A stretch of 64,000 nt of DNA from RGIG6165 sp045538835 (GCA_045538835.1 JAZQEF010000001.1:1-64000), one strand, 5' to 3'. Positions 45,224-54,888 are shown, numbered from the stretch's first letter. Program-made: numbers and translations. Notes: generated by a model not told the origin, from the letters alone.

Positions 45224-46246
45224 TTAGTTCTGGAATTCTTTATTTCTTGCAAGGTTTAGTGTGCCATCAGGCATAAGATTCATATTGGCAAGGCACTTAC
45301 CTGTACCTTTTGCAACACATGAAACTGCATCATCCGCGACATATGTCTTGATGCCTGTCTTAAACTCAATAAGTTGATCAAATCCACGAAGGAGACTTCC
45401 GCCGCCTGTCATAACGATACCGTTCTGCGCGATATCGCCGATAAGTTCGGGGGGCGTGCGTTCGAGAACAGAGTGAACTGCTTCAAGCACCTGTGTTGCA
45501 CATTCTTCAAATGCTTCGGTAAGTTCGTCGGAATTAATCGTTATCACCTTCGGAAGACCTGTCATAAGACATCTGCCCTTAACTTCTACCTGAATAATCT
45601 CTTCCTGAGGATAAATACAACCTATTTCCATTTTAATTTTTTCTGCAGTTCTGTCACCGATAAGTACATTGTACTTTCTGCGGCAATATTTGATTATAGC
45701 ATCGTCAAATTTATCTCCTGCAACCTTGATAGATGCAGATACAACGGGATATCCAAGAGAAATCACTGCTACATCTGTCGTTCCGCCGCCGATATCAACT
45801 ATCATATTGCCTACGGGATTGTTGATTTCAAGGCCAGCGCCTATGGCTGCAGCAACAGGTTCTTCGATAAGATAAGTTCTCTTTGCACCTGCCTGCTTTG
45901 CGGCATCTATAACCGCTCTTTCCTCAACTTCTGTAATACCGCTGGGAACACACACCATTACTTTTGGTTTGAAGAGCATAAAGCCCGTAACTTTTTTTAA
46001 GAAGTACTTAAGCATCTTCTGTGTGATCTCATAGTCGTTAATAACACCGTCACGAAGAGGTCTGATCGCAATGATATTACCCGGTGTTCTACCGAGCATT
46101 TTCTGAGCTTCTGTGCCGCAGGCAAGAACTCTGTTTGTATTTCTGTCAACCGCAACGACTGAAGGCTCTTTCAGCACAATACCTTTATTTTTGACATAGA
46201 CAAGAACACTCGCTGTGCCAAGGTCAATTCCGATTTCGTTACTCAT
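45224..46246 (-). CDS. mreB: Rod shape-determining actin MreB/Mbl
   Basis: Actin-like filament protein that guides side-wall synthesis under the membrane. The 340 residues show the phosphate-1 motif EIGIDLGTASVLVYVK, the nucleotide loop VDIGGGTTDVAVISLG, and the adenosine motif GIVMTGGGSLLRG. It has its own promoter and no mreC/mreD after it, so it is more likely the Mbl or MreBH type paralogue. Confidence 0.94.
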   Translation of the reverse strand: MSNEIGIDLGTASVLVYVKNKGIVLKEPSVVAVDRNTNRVLACGTEAQKMLGRTPGNIIAIRPLRDGVINDYEITQKMLKYFLKKVTGFMLFKPKVMVCVPSGITEVEERAVIDAAKQAGAKRTYLIEEPVAAAIGAGLEINNPVGNMIVDIGGGTTDVAVISLGYPVVSASIKVAGDKFDDAIIKYCRRKYNVLIGDRTAEKIKMEIGCIYPQEEIIQVEVKGRCLMTGLPKVITINSDELTEAFEECATQVLEAVHSVLERTPPELIGDIAQNGIVMTGGGSLLRGFDQLIEFKTGIKTYVADDAVSCVAKGTGKCLANMNLMPDGTLNLARNKEFQN

Positions 46247-46283
46247 ATTATACCTGTCCTTTTAAAAATATATTTATAATAAT

Positions 46284-46311
46284 ATTGTATCTCATTAAGA
46301 GCAAAAGTCAA
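46284..46311 (-). promoter_or_regulatory. Sigma-A promoter of mreB
   Basis: Minus strand TTGACT (46306-46311), 16-base spacer, TACAAT (46284-46289), about 37 bases before the ATG. Confidence 0.68.
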
Positions 46312-46317
46312 CAAAAT

Positions 46318-46995
46318 TTATTGTAGCTTTCCTGTAATGCATACAACTGCAACATAAACTCTTCTCGCACCGTTTTCTTTCAGTACACGGCTGCACTCGT
46401 TGAGTGTTGCACCGGTAGTTTTAACATCGTCCACCAAAAGAATATTCATATCACGGACATTATCTGCTATCCGATATGCACCGCATATGTTCTCCAATCG
46501 GCGTATACGGTCACTGCTCTTCTGAGACGAAAGCGTAAAACGTTTCTTAAGAAGTGATTTATACGGTAAAGAAAGTTCCCTCGCAAGCATTGTCGCTACA
46601 TACTCTGCAGGATTAAAACCCCTTTTGAGATACCCAAGCCTGTCAGTAGGAACTGCCGTTACTGCATCAAAATCCAACTTATAACTTCTGCGACATTCCT
46701 CCGCCATAAACGACACAGCCATCTGTGTACTGTCCTGTGAAGAATACTTTTTGATCTGTGTAATCATTGATTTGACCACACCGTCATAGTAAAACGGCGC
46801 AATTATTCTGTCATAATGATTTATTATCGGCGTGCAGCTGCACCTGTCTTCAGCACAACCGCAGCGTTTGCATTTTGGCGTATCTATGATTGGTATCTCA
46901 CCCTCACATTTTTCACAGACACCGCTTTTACTTGCCGACACTTCGCCGCAAAATGCGCATCTTTGCGGAAAGAACAATTTTGCTGTGGCGCCCAT
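46318..46995 (-). CDS. comF: ComF family phosphoribosyltransferase-like protein
   Basis: A 225-residue protein with an N-terminal zinc finger (CAFCGEV ... CEKCEGE, CKRCGCAEDRCSC) and a C-terminal phosphoribosyltransferase fold whose PRPP loop is ILLVDDVKTTGATL. ComF takes part in DNA uptake in competent Bacillus, working with ComFA; no comFA is here. It begins one base after recD2, implying cotranslation with a repair helicase. Confidence 0.92.
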   Translation of the reverse strand: MGATAKLFFPQRCAFCGEVSASKSGVCEKCEGEIPIIDTPKCKRCGCAEDRCSCTPIINHYDRIIAPFYYDGVVKSMITQIKKYSSQDSTQMAVSFMAEECRRSYKLDFDAVTAVPTDRLGYLKRGFNPAEYVATMLARELSLPYKSLLKKRFTLSSQKSSDRIRRLENICGAYRIADNVRDMNILLVDDVKTTGATLNECSRVLKENGARRVYVAVVCITGKLQ

Positions 46996-46996
46996 A

Positions 46997-49189
46997 TTAT
47001 ATTCCCATTCTTTCTAACATTATATACTTAAGTCCGGTAAAACGTCTGGTTTCCTTGTTGTTGTCGACCATCGCCTTTACAGCCTCCGGAATACCGACAA
47101 GAACCATTGTCTCACGTGCTCTCGTAATAGCGGTATAAAGCAAATTTCTTGTAGTAAGTCTTCCTGCAAAATATATGGGCATAACGACACACTTAAACTC
47201 ATTACCCTGACTCTTATGTACCGTGATAGCATATGCAAGTTCAATATCTGTCAGCATATCAAAGGCTATTTCACATATCCTGCCTTCAAAATCAATATTC
47301 ATAAATCTGTTCATCAGATCTATTTCTGTTATTATGCCTATATCGCCATTATATATACCGTCACCGACTTCACCCGTATCTGTTCTCACCCATACAGCAT
47401 CATAGTTATTTTTAATCTGCATGACTTTATCGCCTACACGGAATACCTTATCAAGAAAAATATATTCGCTTTTTCCCACAGCAGGAGGATTAAGAGTGCT
47501 TTGCAATATCCTATTTAATTCCTGCGTTCCCGTTTCACCCTTGTGAGATGCAGTTATAACCTGTATATCTTTTATAGGATTATATGAGAACTTTTTAGGA
47601 AGACTTCTGCATACCAACTGCTGACAGGTTGCCGCTATGACACCCTTGTCCTGTCTTTTCACAAAGAAAAAGTCGCTTTCTATACTTTCACACTCAGGAT
47701 AGTTTCCGTTATTTACCTCATGGGCGTTGACAACTATCAGACTTCCCTGTGCCTGTCTGAATATTTCCGTCAAAGCGACAGTAGTAAAGAGGTCACTTCT
47801 TATCATATCTCTCAGGACATTGCCCGCCCCAACAGGCGGCAACTGATTTACATCTCCCACAAGTATAAGACGGCAATCTGGTTTTAATGCCCTCAAAAGT
47901 GCTTCAAATATCTTGACATCAAGCATCGATGCTTCGTCAACAATCACGACCTCTTCATCAATGGGATTCCTTTCATTTCTGTTAAATACAGCAGGGCCTT
48001 CCTCCCCTCTGGATGTTTCAAGCAATCTATGAACAGTTTTCGCTTCAACCCCCGTTATATCTGTCATTCTTTTTGCAGCCCTGCCTGTAGGTGCAGCAAG
48101 AGCATATGTCAGACCAATTGCATTAAAAAGTTCGATCATACCGACAAGTGCAGTCGTTTTTCCTGTACCCGGACCGCCTGTCAGTATAAATATCCTGTTT
48201 TGTGCCGCCTTTATTATCGCACTTTTTTGAAGCGGAGCATAACTTATCTTTAAATTCTTTTCAAGTTTTTTTACCAGTTCAGAATAGTCATTATTTTCAT
48301 AATATTCAGACATTTCCAGCAGACGCTTTGCTATATATTTCTCGCATTTATCGTATTCAGCAAGATAAATCGCATCAAGATTGGCTATCTTCCTTTGCAC
48401 CAGTTGTTTGTTGAGTTTCATCTTTTCAACTATATCGCTCACGGAGTTCATATCTGCTGACAGCATTTCAGCCGCAACTGAGCACAGTGAAGCGTACGGC
48501 AGAAACGTATGCCCGTTTCCGAGATTATGCCTGAGAACATATTCTATTCCTGCTTCTACTCTGCAGTCACTGTCTCTGGGTATACCGAATTCTTCGGCGA
48601 GTTTGTCCGCTTCCTCAAAAGAGACACCTATTCTGTCATCACACAACACATACGGATTTTTTCTTATCAGAGACATGGAATTAAGACCGAAAATCCTATA
48701 AACTTTTGCCGCCTTGTACGGACTGATACCGTATGCCGAAAGTTCACTTATTACTGTTCTTATGCTGAATGTGCTTTTATAACGTTCAGACATCTCAACA
48801 GCACGTTTTTTAGTTATACCGTCAATCCTACGCAGTCTGTCTGCATCGTTTTCAAGAATTTCAAATATTTCATTTCCAAATTTATCATATATCTTCTCTG
48901 CGGTCTTCATACCGATACCTTTAAACATTCCGCCGCCTAGATATGAAATGATACCCTCTTTGTCAAAAGGGACTGAAAATGTCACACTCTCTGCCACAAA
49001 CTGTCTTCCGTACTGTTTGTGGTTTTTAAATTCACCCTCTGCAGACAAATTCTCACCAACTCCTACAAAAGGGATATATCCGACGAGGACTGTTTCATCC
49101 CCGTCGGGCAATGCAACTAAGAGAACGGTATATGCATTCTCTTCATTGGTATATATTATCTTTTTTACCTGTCCGTTTAATTTTTCCAT
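46997..49189 (-). CDS. recD2: RecD2 superfamily 1 DNA helicase
   Basis: A 5'-3' helicase that works in repair without RecBC. The 730 residues have the N-terminal OB-like and helix-hairpin-helix region (YLGGGMFKGIGMKTAEKIY), Walker A GGPGTGKTT near residue 340, motif II VIVDEASMLD, and the C-terminal UvrD-like AYAITVHKSQGNEFKCVV and LLYTAITRA. It lies 15 bases after the small membrane protein gene. Confidence 0.95.
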   Translation of the reverse strand: MEKLNGQVKKIIYTNEENAYTVLLVALPDGDETVLVGYIPFVGVGENLSAEGEFKNHKQYGRQFVAESVTFSVPFDKEGIISYLGGGMFKGIGMKTAEKIYDKFGNEIFEILENDADRLRRIDGITKKRAVEMSERYKSTFSIRTVISELSAYGISPYKAAKVYRIFGLNSMSLIRKNPYVLCDDRIGVSFEEADKLAEEFGIPRDSDCRVEAGIEYVLRHNLGNGHTFLPYASLCSVAAEMLSADMNSVSDIVEKMKLNKQLVQRKIANLDAIYLAEYDKCEKYIAKRLLEMSEYYENNDYSELVKKLEKNLKISYAPLQKSAIIKAAQNRIFILTGGPGTGKTTALVGMIELFNAIGLTYALAAPTGRAAKRMTDITGVEAKTVHRLLETSRGEEGPAVFNRNERNPIDEEVVIVDEASMLDVKIFEALLRALKPDCRLILVGDVNQLPPVGAGNVLRDMIRSDLFTTVALTEIFRQAQGSLIVVNAHEVNNGNYPECESIESDFFFVKRQDKGVIAATCQQLVCRSLPKKFSYNPIKDIQVITASHKGETGTQELNRILQSTLNPPAVGKSEYIFLDKVFRVGDKVMQIKNNYDAVWVRTDTGEVGDGIYNGDIGIITEIDLMNRFMNIDFEGRICEIAFDMLTDIELAYAITVHKSQGNEFKCVVMPIYFAGRLTTRNLLYTAITRARETMVLVGIPEAVKAMVDNNKETRRFTGLKYIMLERMGI

Positions 49190-49204
49190 AAGATTATTAT
49201 ATAT

Positions 49205-49552
49205 CTACTTTCCCTGAAGTTCAACAAAATATAACTCAAGTTCTTCCGGTGTCATAAACTCAACATTTTCATTATTTTCTGCCATTATTTTGCATATCTT
49301 CTTTGTTTCATCGTCAGTCTCAAAGTCAACTGCAATTATGGTAAAGTCCCCTTCACTCTGACTTCTTACGGAAATAGCTTTTTTGAGCACAAATTCCACA
49401 TCTTCGGTGCCCAGATATACAGGAATTATCATCGTAAATCTGTTATAAAGGTCTTTACCCCAAGTTATAGAATCAAAAAGTTTTGAAATTATGTAGACCA
49501 TTCCGAGTCCCGAAAGTAAAATTACTACAAATGCCATTATTAATTCAGACAC
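49205..49552 (-). CDS. Small membrane protein of unknown function
   Basis: About 115 residues with one N-terminal membrane helix (LIMAFVVILLSGLGMVYIISKLF) and a soluble part (MIIPVYLGTEDVEFVLKKA, EGDFTIIAVDFETDDETKKICKIM). I do not recognise it; the soluble part could be a small alpha/beta domain like a glycosyltransferase fragment. The start is set at the GTG at 49552, because GAGGTGG lies 5 bases before it; a GTG three codons earlier and an ATG at 49537 are other choices. Its ribosome site is one arm of the metK terminator hairpin, and a promoter appears to lie in the loop. Confidence 0.7.
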   Translation of the reverse strand: MSELIMAFVVILLSGLGMVYIISKLFDSITWGKDLYNRFTMIIPVYLGTEDVEFVLKKAISVRSQSEGDFTIIAVDFETDDETKKICKIMAENNENVEFMTPEELELYFVELQGK

Positions 49553-49553
49553 A

Positions 49554-49587
49554 AAAACCACCTCACACTATTATATGAGGTGGTTTT
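49554..49587 (-). terminator. Terminator of metK, overlapping the next gene's ribosome site
   Basis: A perfect 12-bp inverted repeat (49554-49565 and 49576-49587) with a 10-base loop, 7 bases below the metK stop. On the minus strand the downstream arm is TGAGGTGGTTTT plus T, so the same bases serve as terminator arm and ribosome site GAGGTGG. Confidence 0.82.
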
Positions 49588-49598
49588 AATTCTGTTAT
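49570..49598 (-). promoter_or_regulatory. Promoter nested in the metK terminator loop
   Basis: Minus strand TATAAT (49570-49575) fills most of the hairpin loop, and ATAACA (49593-49598, 4 of 6 matches, over the metK stop) lies 17 bases before it. A start about 7 bases on would fall at the GAGGTGG of the next gene, leaving out the first hairpin arm. Confidence 0.55.
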
Positions 49599-50734
49599 TG
49601 AAGTTCTGCTTTAAGTGCATCTGCCATATCCGTTTTTTCAAAAGAAATACCGATATCTTCTCTGCCCATATGACCGTATGCCGCAAGATTACTGTAAATA
49701 GGCTTTTTTAAATCAAGTTTCTTAATTATTCCTGCAGGAGTAAGATCAAAAAGTTTTACAACTGCATCTTCAATTCTGCGGGAATCGATTTCCGATGTTC
49801 CGAATGTATTTACAAGAACTGAAACGGGCTCTGCAACACCGATAGCATATGCAAGTTGCACTTCACACTTGTGAGCAATGCCTGCAGCAACAATGTTCTT
49901 AGCGATATATCTTGCCATATATGCGGCGCTTCTGTCCACCTTTGTGGGATCTTTTCCCGAAAAAGCACCGCCGCCGTGACGGCCGTATCCGCCGTATGTG
50001 TCAACAATTATCTTTCTGCCCGTTAGACCACTATCACCCTGAGGACCGCCTATTACAAATCTTCCTGTAGGATTGATGTAAAAATTGGTATTCTCATCAA
50101 TATAATTTTCTGGACATACGGTCTTAATTACCTTTTCAATGATATCTGTACGAAGTGTTTCCATATCAACACTGTCCGCATGCTGTGAAGAAACCACAAC
50201 TGTATCGATTCTTACAGGTCTGCCCTCTTCATATTCTACGGTTACCTGTGTCTTTCCGTCAGGTCTGAGATAAGGCAGAGTGCCGTTTTTTCTGAGTCTC
50301 GTCATTTCTTTCGCAAGTTTATGGGCGAGAGATATGGGAAGAGGCATAAGTTCTTCCGTTTCATCGCAGGCATAACCAAACATCATGCCTTGATCACCTG
50401 CGCCCCCGACATCTACACCCATTGCAATATCTCCGCTCTGCTCATCAATAGATGTAAGTACAGCGCATGAATTGCCGTCAAACCCGTATTCAGGACGGTC
50501 ATAACCGATATCGCATATTGTTTTTCTTGCTATTGCAGGTATATCTACATACGTGCTGGTAGAAATTTCACCCATAACAAGAACCATGCCTGTTGTTACA
50601 ACAGTTTCACAGGCAACACGTGCAGTCGGATCCTTTTCAAGTATGGCATCAAGTACTGCATCGGAAATCTTGTCACATATTTTATCCGGATGTCCTTCAG
50701 TTACAGACTCGGATGTAAAAAGTTCTCTTCTCAT
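49595..50734 (-). CDS. metK: S-adenosylmethionine synthetase
   Basis: Makes SAM from methionine and ATP. The 379 residues carry ESVTEGHPDKICDKISDAVLD, the signature GAGDQGMMFGYA, the P-loop-like GGAFSGKDPTKVDRSAAYMARYIAKN, and RPDGKTQVTVEY. The ATG has a GGAGA ribosome site. A SAM-I riboswitch with its own terminator lies upstream, so its product shuts off its expression. Confidence 0.98.
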   Translation of the reverse strand: MRRELFTSESVTEGHPDKICDKISDAVLDAILEKDPTARVACETVVTTGMVLVMGEISTSTYVDIPAIARKTICDIGYDRPEYGFDGNSCAVLTSIDEQSGDIAMGVDVGGAGDQGMMFGYACDETEELMPLPISLAHKLAKEMTRLRKNGTLPYLRPDGKTQVTVEYEEGRPVRIDTVVVSSQHADSVDMETLRTDIIEKVIKTVCPENYIDENTNFYINPTGRFVIGGPQGDSGLTGRKIIVDTYGGYGRHGGGAFSGKDPTKVDRSAAYMARYIAKNIVAAGIAHKCEVQLAYAIGVAEPVSVLVNTFGTSEIDSRRIEDAVVKLFDLTPAGIIKKLDLKKPIYSNLAAYGHMGREDIGISFEKTDMADALKAELQ

Positions 50735-50756
50735 TTTCTATCTCCTTAAAAACAAA

Positions 50757-50778
50757 AGCCTCGTACAAAGACGAGGCT
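50757..50778 (-). terminator. Riboswitch-controlled terminator before metK
   Basis: A perfect 8-bp inverted repeat (50757-50764 and 50771-50778) with a 6-base loop, followed on the minus strand by TTTGTTTTT. It lies between the SAM aptamer and the metK ribosome site and is the OFF state of the switch. Confidence 0.88.
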
Positions 50779-50791
50779 CTATCATTGATAT

Positions 50792-50890
50792 AGCATCATC
50801 TTTCGACATAAGTCGCAGGATTTGACACCTTACATTTTTGCAGGTTGTCGGGCTTCACAGGTCCTGGTACCTCAGCCACTCTTGATGATT
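50792..50890 (-). promoter_or_regulatory. SAM-I (S-box) riboswitch
   Basis: On the minus strand the leader reads ATCATCAAGAGTGG, then GAGG...ACCTGTGAAGCCCGACAACC, then AAGGTGTCAAATCCTG, the conserved core of the S-box aptamer. P1 pairs the bases at 50884-50890 with those near 50793-50799. It binds SAM and favours the terminator at 50757-50778. Confidence 0.93.
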
Positions 50891-50898
50891 ACTTAAGT

Positions 50899-50927
50899 AA
50901 AATAACACAAAATATCCGTGTTGTCAA
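50899..50927 (-). promoter_or_regulatory. Sigma-A promoter of the metK leader
   Basis: Minus strand TTGACA (50922-50927), 17-base spacer, TATTTT (50899-50904), placing the transcript start just before the riboswitch P1 stem and just after the rpoD stop. Confidence 0.8.
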
Positions 50928-50929
50928 TA

Positions 50930-52045
50930 TTAATCTACAAAATCTCTGAGTCTTCTGCTTCTGCTGGGATGACGAAGTTTGCGAAGTGCCTTTGCTTCGA
51001 TTTGTCTGATACGCTCTCTTGTTACATTAAATTCAGCACCGACTTCTTCAAGCGTCCTTGTTCTGCCGTCTTCAAGTCCGAATCTCAAACGAAGCACCTT
51101 TTCCTCACGGGGAGTGAGTGTCTGGAGTACTTTATCAAGTTCGTCCTTAAGAAGCGAATAAGACGCTGCCTCAACAGGTGCCGGAGCATCGTCATCCGGA
51201 ATAAAGTCTTTAAGATGACTGTCTTCTTCTTCACCGATAGGTGTTTCAAGCGACACAGGCTCCTGCGCTATCTTCATAATGGAACGTACCTTTTCAACCG
51301 GCATATTCATCTCTTTGGATATCTCTTCTGCTGAGGGTTCATGTCCAAGTTCCTGCAAAAGCTGTCTTGAAACGCGCATTACCTTGTTGATGGTTTCAAC
51401 CATATGAACGGGTATACGGATAGTTCTTGCCTGGTCGGCAATCGCTCTTGTTATTGCCTGTCTTATCCACCATGTGGCATATGTTGAAAATTTGTAACCT
51501 TTTGTATAGTCAAACTTTTCAACTGCCTTGATAAGACCGAGATTCCCCTCCTGGATCAAATCAAGGAAAAGCATACCTCTTCCCACATATCTTTTAGCGA
51601 TAGAAACAACAAGTCTCAGATTTGCTTCCGAGAGTTCTTTTTTTGCTTCAACATCACCTTCAGCCATTCTCTTAGCAAGTTCTATTTCATCTTCAAGCGA
51701 AAGAAGCTTTACCTTACCTATCTCTTTAAGATAGAGACGTACAGGATCATCGATAGCATATCCTTCGTTTGTAAGTACGGAATCAATATCGTCAATATTC
51801 TCAATATTCTCAGCGTCGCTCGAATCAAGATCAAGTGATTCAAGATCAAGACTTGCAACATCGGGAAGATCGTCATCACCCTCTATCTTGATACCTGCCG
51901 CATCAAGCGAATCATAGATTTTTTCAATCGTCGCAACATCACTGTTGGTGCGCTCAATAAAATCCATTATTTCTTTCTGGGTTATTGTTGTTTTTCCTTT
52001 ACACTGCTCAAGAAACTCTTTTGCCGCATTTTTAACATTAGCCAT
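50930..52045 (-). CDS. rpoD: Primary sigma factor RpoD (SigA)
   Basis: The main sigma factor. The 371 residues contain region 1.2 (DDPVRLYLKEIGKVKLL), region 2 with RNA polymerase binding and -10 recognition (LIQEGNLGLIKAVEKFDY, YATWWIRQAITRAIADQ), region 3, and the -35 helix-turn-helix (TLEEVGAEFNVTRERIRQIE). The N-terminal 1.1-like part is acidic and short. It follows dnaG by 5 bases, the classic dnaG-rpoD operon. Confidence 0.98.
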   Translation of the reverse strand: MANVKNAAKEFLEQCKGKTTITQKEIMDFIERTNSDVATIEKIYDSLDAAGIKIEGDDDLPDVASLDLESLDLDSSDAENIENIDDIDSVLTNEGYAIDDPVRLYLKEIGKVKLLSLEDEIELAKRMAEGDVEAKKELSEANLRLVVSIAKRYVGRGMLFLDLIQEGNLGLIKAVEKFDYTKGYKFSTYATWWIRQAITRAIADQARTIRIPVHMVETINKVMRVSRQLLQELGHEPSAEEISKEMNMPVEKVRSIMKIAQEPVSLETPIGEEEDSHLKDFIPDDDAPAPVEAASYSLLKDELDKVLQTLTPREEKVLRLRFGLEDGRTRTLEEVGAEFNVTRERIRQIEAKALRKLRHPSRSRRLRDFVD

Positions 52046-52050
52046 TTTTT

Positions 52051-53811
52051 CTATTCGCCTTTCTTTTTCTTTAAGTTCTGTATATATCTTGATATATCTT
52101 CGTCTTTTACTTCATCAAGTTCTTTTAACGCTTTCTTTCTATTTGCATCTTTTATTCTGTTTATACAAGTCAGTGCAGTATCCATATCGCCGAGAAGGAC
52201 ATCTTTACTTGATATTATTCTTGTAACGGATGCCATCTGCGGCGAATCAAGATATCCTGACAGCGCCATCAGATCAAGCGTCATATGTGACTGAATGATT
52301 TCAGTAATTGCAGCATATGCTTTCTTTCCGAATTCTGTAGACATCTCATCAGGTTTTAACTGCTCATATATCTGTCCGAACAGATCAGGACTGAAGAAAA
52401 GTATACACAAAAGTTCTTCTTCCGCTTTTGACGCAAGCAGATTGCCGCGTTTTTCCGGATTACCGACATCGCCTTTGCCGCTGTTTTTGTCAAGTTCCTG
52501 CCGTATCTCTTTATTTTTTTCACGGCTTTTATAATTCTTTTCGGCTTTAGATATTTCAGCAAGAATAGCCGTCTTTGTAATTCCGAGACTGTCGGCAAGT
52601 TCACCGGCATAAATATCGCGCTCGACTGCACTGCTGAGTGAAGCAAGCACCGAAACAGCCTGTTTCATATACTCTGCTTTCTGGTCAGGCAGATTCATGT
52701 CATAGCCTGCCTTGATATCCATGAGTTTATATTCAATTTGGTTATGACAAGAATCTATCAGTCGTTTAAATTCATCTGCACCGTATGCTTTTATAAATTC
52801 ATCGGGATCTTTTCCTCCCGTGATTCGAAGTATCTTGACTTTTATACCCGTCTCCGAGAATATACGCATTGCCTTTTCCGTGGCATTTCGACCTGCAGTG
52901 TCTGCATCATAACATACCACGACTTCACCTGCATAGCGTGATATCAGCCGTGCCTGGTCAGACGTAAGTGCCGTACCGAGAGTTGCTACCGCATTGGTAA
53001 ATCCGGCTTGCCAGAGAGCAATGACATCCATATATCCTTCTGCAAGTAAAAATGAGTCTCCTGCATCTTTTGCATTGTTCAGTGAGAAAAGATTAAGTCC
53101 CTTGTCAAAAACAGGAGTCAACGGAGAATTTAGGTATTTAGGCTTATCATCGTTTAAGACACGTCCGCCGAAACCTATAACATTTCCTCTTACATCTACT
53201 ATCGGAAACATAACTCTGTTTCTGAAATAATCATAATATCTGCCGTCACGGCTTCGCGAACAAAGACCTGCTTCCTTTATCTGTTCATAGGCAAATCCCT
53301 TTGATACAAGATGGTCAACAAGTGCATTCCAACTGTCCTTGGCATACCCAAGCGCAAAATGTTTTATCGTAGAGGCTTTGAGCAGCCTTTTCTTAAAATA
53401 TTCAAGAGCAACCCTACCATCTTCAGAAAGCAGATTTCTGTAAAAATAATTTGCTGCTTCTCTGTTTATGGCAAGTGTTGTTTCGCGCTTCTTTTTATAA
53501 TTGATATCCTGTGACTTCATCTCAGGCATTTCAAGACCTGCTTTATGAGCGAGCATCGTAACGGCATCGATATAATCAAGATTTTCAATATTCTTGATAA
53601 AGGTTATCGCATCGCCGCCTGTGCCGCAGCCAAAGCAATAATAACTCTGTGTTGCAGGAAAAACCGTAAATGAACCTGTTTTTTCACTGTGAAACGGGCA
53701 GAGACCAACAAGATTTTTACCGCGTCTTTTTATCTGTACATATTCCGAAATTATATCTTCTATCTCTATCCTGCTGCGCAATTGCTCAAGAAAATTCTCG
53801 GGTAACGCCAT
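52051..53811 (-). CDS. dnaG: DNA primase DnaG
   Basis: Makes RNA primers at the fork. The 586 residues show the zinc finger (CPFHSEKTGSF ... YYCFGCGTGGDAI), the primase core (LNSPLTPVFDKG), the TOPRIM acids (EGYMDVIAL, CYDADTAGRNA), and a C-terminal helicase-binding domain. It precedes rpoD. GGAGGCGGAG lies before the ATG. Confidence 0.97.
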   Translation of the reverse strand: MALPENFLEQLRSRIEIEDIISEYVQIKRRGKNLVGLCPFHSEKTGSFTVFPATQSYYCFGCGTGGDAITFIKNIENLDYIDAVTMLAHKAGLEMPEMKSQDINYKKKRETTLAINREAANYFYRNLLSEDGRVALEYFKKRLLKASTIKHFALGYAKDSWNALVDHLVSKGFAYEQIKEAGLCSRSRDGRYYDYFRNRVMFPIVDVRGNVIGFGGRVLNDDKPKYLNSPLTPVFDKGLNLFSLNNAKDAGDSFLLAEGYMDVIALWQAGFTNAVATLGTALTSDQARLISRYAGEVVVCYDADTAGRNATEKAMRIFSETGIKVKILRITGGKDPDEFIKAYGADEFKRLIDSCHNQIEYKLMDIKAGYDMNLPDQKAEYMKQAVSVLASLSSAVERDIYAGELADSLGITKTAILAEISKAEKNYKSREKNKEIRQELDKNSGKGDVGNPEKRGNLLASKAEEELLCILFFSPDLFGQIYEQLKPDEMSTEFGKKAYAAITEIIQSHMTLDLMALSGYLDSPQMASVTRIISSKDVLLGDMDTALTCINRIKDANRKKALKELDEVKDEDISRYIQNLKKKKGE

Positions 53812-53881
53812 CTGTCTCCGCCTCCTTTCAACATCCTCTAATTAGTTATTTCGACGTAAATTTGAAAATTCCTCTATATTT

Positions 53882-54886
53882 TTATAAATTCCAATTTTGA
53901 GGGACAAATATTTTCTCAAAAACCGAAATTGCATATTGGTCACTCATACTTGCAATGTAGTCGCAGACCGCCTGCTGGACACCGTCTTTGTCCATATATA
54001 CTTTATAATTCTCCGGAAGAGTTTCCGGTTGCTGCATAAAGTGTTCAAAAAGCGATGTAATAATATGACCGACTTTCTTTTCCTCTTCAACTTTAGCAAC
54101 AGGATGAAAATAGACTCTATCAAACATAAAATCGCGAAGTTCATTTGCAGGACCTGCGATATCTTCTGTCATTCTTATCGAATTGTAATCGGCACTTCCG
54201 TTTACAACAGCCCTGATAAGCGTATCTATTCTGAGTGAATGTGAGTTTCCCAGTATATCCCTCAAATGTTTCGGAATATCGTCACCCGTCAGTATTCCTG
54301 CTCTTATAGCATCATCGATATCATGATTTATATAGGCAATTCTGTCAGCCTGTCTTACGACTTGTCCCTCAAGAGTTGCAGGCATACCTTTCCCCGAGTG
54401 ATTTAATATACCATCTCTTACCTCATATGTGAGATTAAGTCCGTTGTGATCTTTTTCAAGTACATCAACCACCCTTAAACTGTGCGAACAGTGTGAAAAA
54501 CCGTTTTCACAGAGCGCATCAAGCGTCCTCTCTCCTGCATGTCCGAAAGGTGTATGCCCCAAATCGTGTCCCATAGCGATTGCCTCTGTAAGATCTTCGT
54601 TGAGGGAAAGCGCCCTTGCAATGGTACGCGCTATTTGACTTACTTCAAGAGTATGCGTAAGCCTTGTCCTGTAATGATCTCCCTCAGGCGCAAGGAAAAC
54701 CTGTGTTTTATGCTTTAAACGTCTGAATGATTTGCAGTGTATTATTCTATCTCTGTCTCTGGTAAAATCCGTTCTTAGTGTACATTTCTCCTCAGGTACA
54801 CGTCTGCCCTTTGAAGAATCAGCAAAAGTCGCATACGGAGATAATATCTTTCTTTCTATTTCTTCCTGTCGTTCTCTTGGGAGCAT
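53882..54886 (-). CDS. dgt: dGTP triphosphohydrolase-like HD protein
   Basis: An HD-domain phosphohydrolase that should cut dGTP or other dNTPs to nucleoside and triphosphate. The start is set at the ATG at 54886 with GGAGGAA before it; an open frame of 13 more codons upstream lacks one. The 334 residues hold the metal site HTLEVSQIARTIARAL and AIAMGHDLGHTPFGHAGE, FRRLKHKTQVF, and ADRIAYINHDIDDA. The order dgt-dnaG-rpoD is usual in Clostridia. Confidence 0.93.
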   Translation of the reverse strand: MLPRERQEEIERKILSPYATFADSSKGRRVPEEKCTLRTDFTRDRDRIIHCKSFRRLKHKTQVFLAPEGDHYRTRLTHTLEVSQIARTIARALSLNEDLTEAIAMGHDLGHTPFGHAGERTLDALCENGFSHCSHSLRVVDVLEKDHNGLNLTYEVRDGILNHSGKGMPATLEGQVVRQADRIAYINHDIDDAIRAGILTGDDIPKHLRDILGNSHSLRIDTLIRAVVNGSADYNSIRMTEDIAGPANELRDFMFDRVYFHPVAKVEEEKKVGHIITSLFEHFMQQPETLPENYKVYMDKDGVQQAVCDYIASMSDQYAISVFEKIFVPQNWNL

Positions 54887-54888
54887 TT

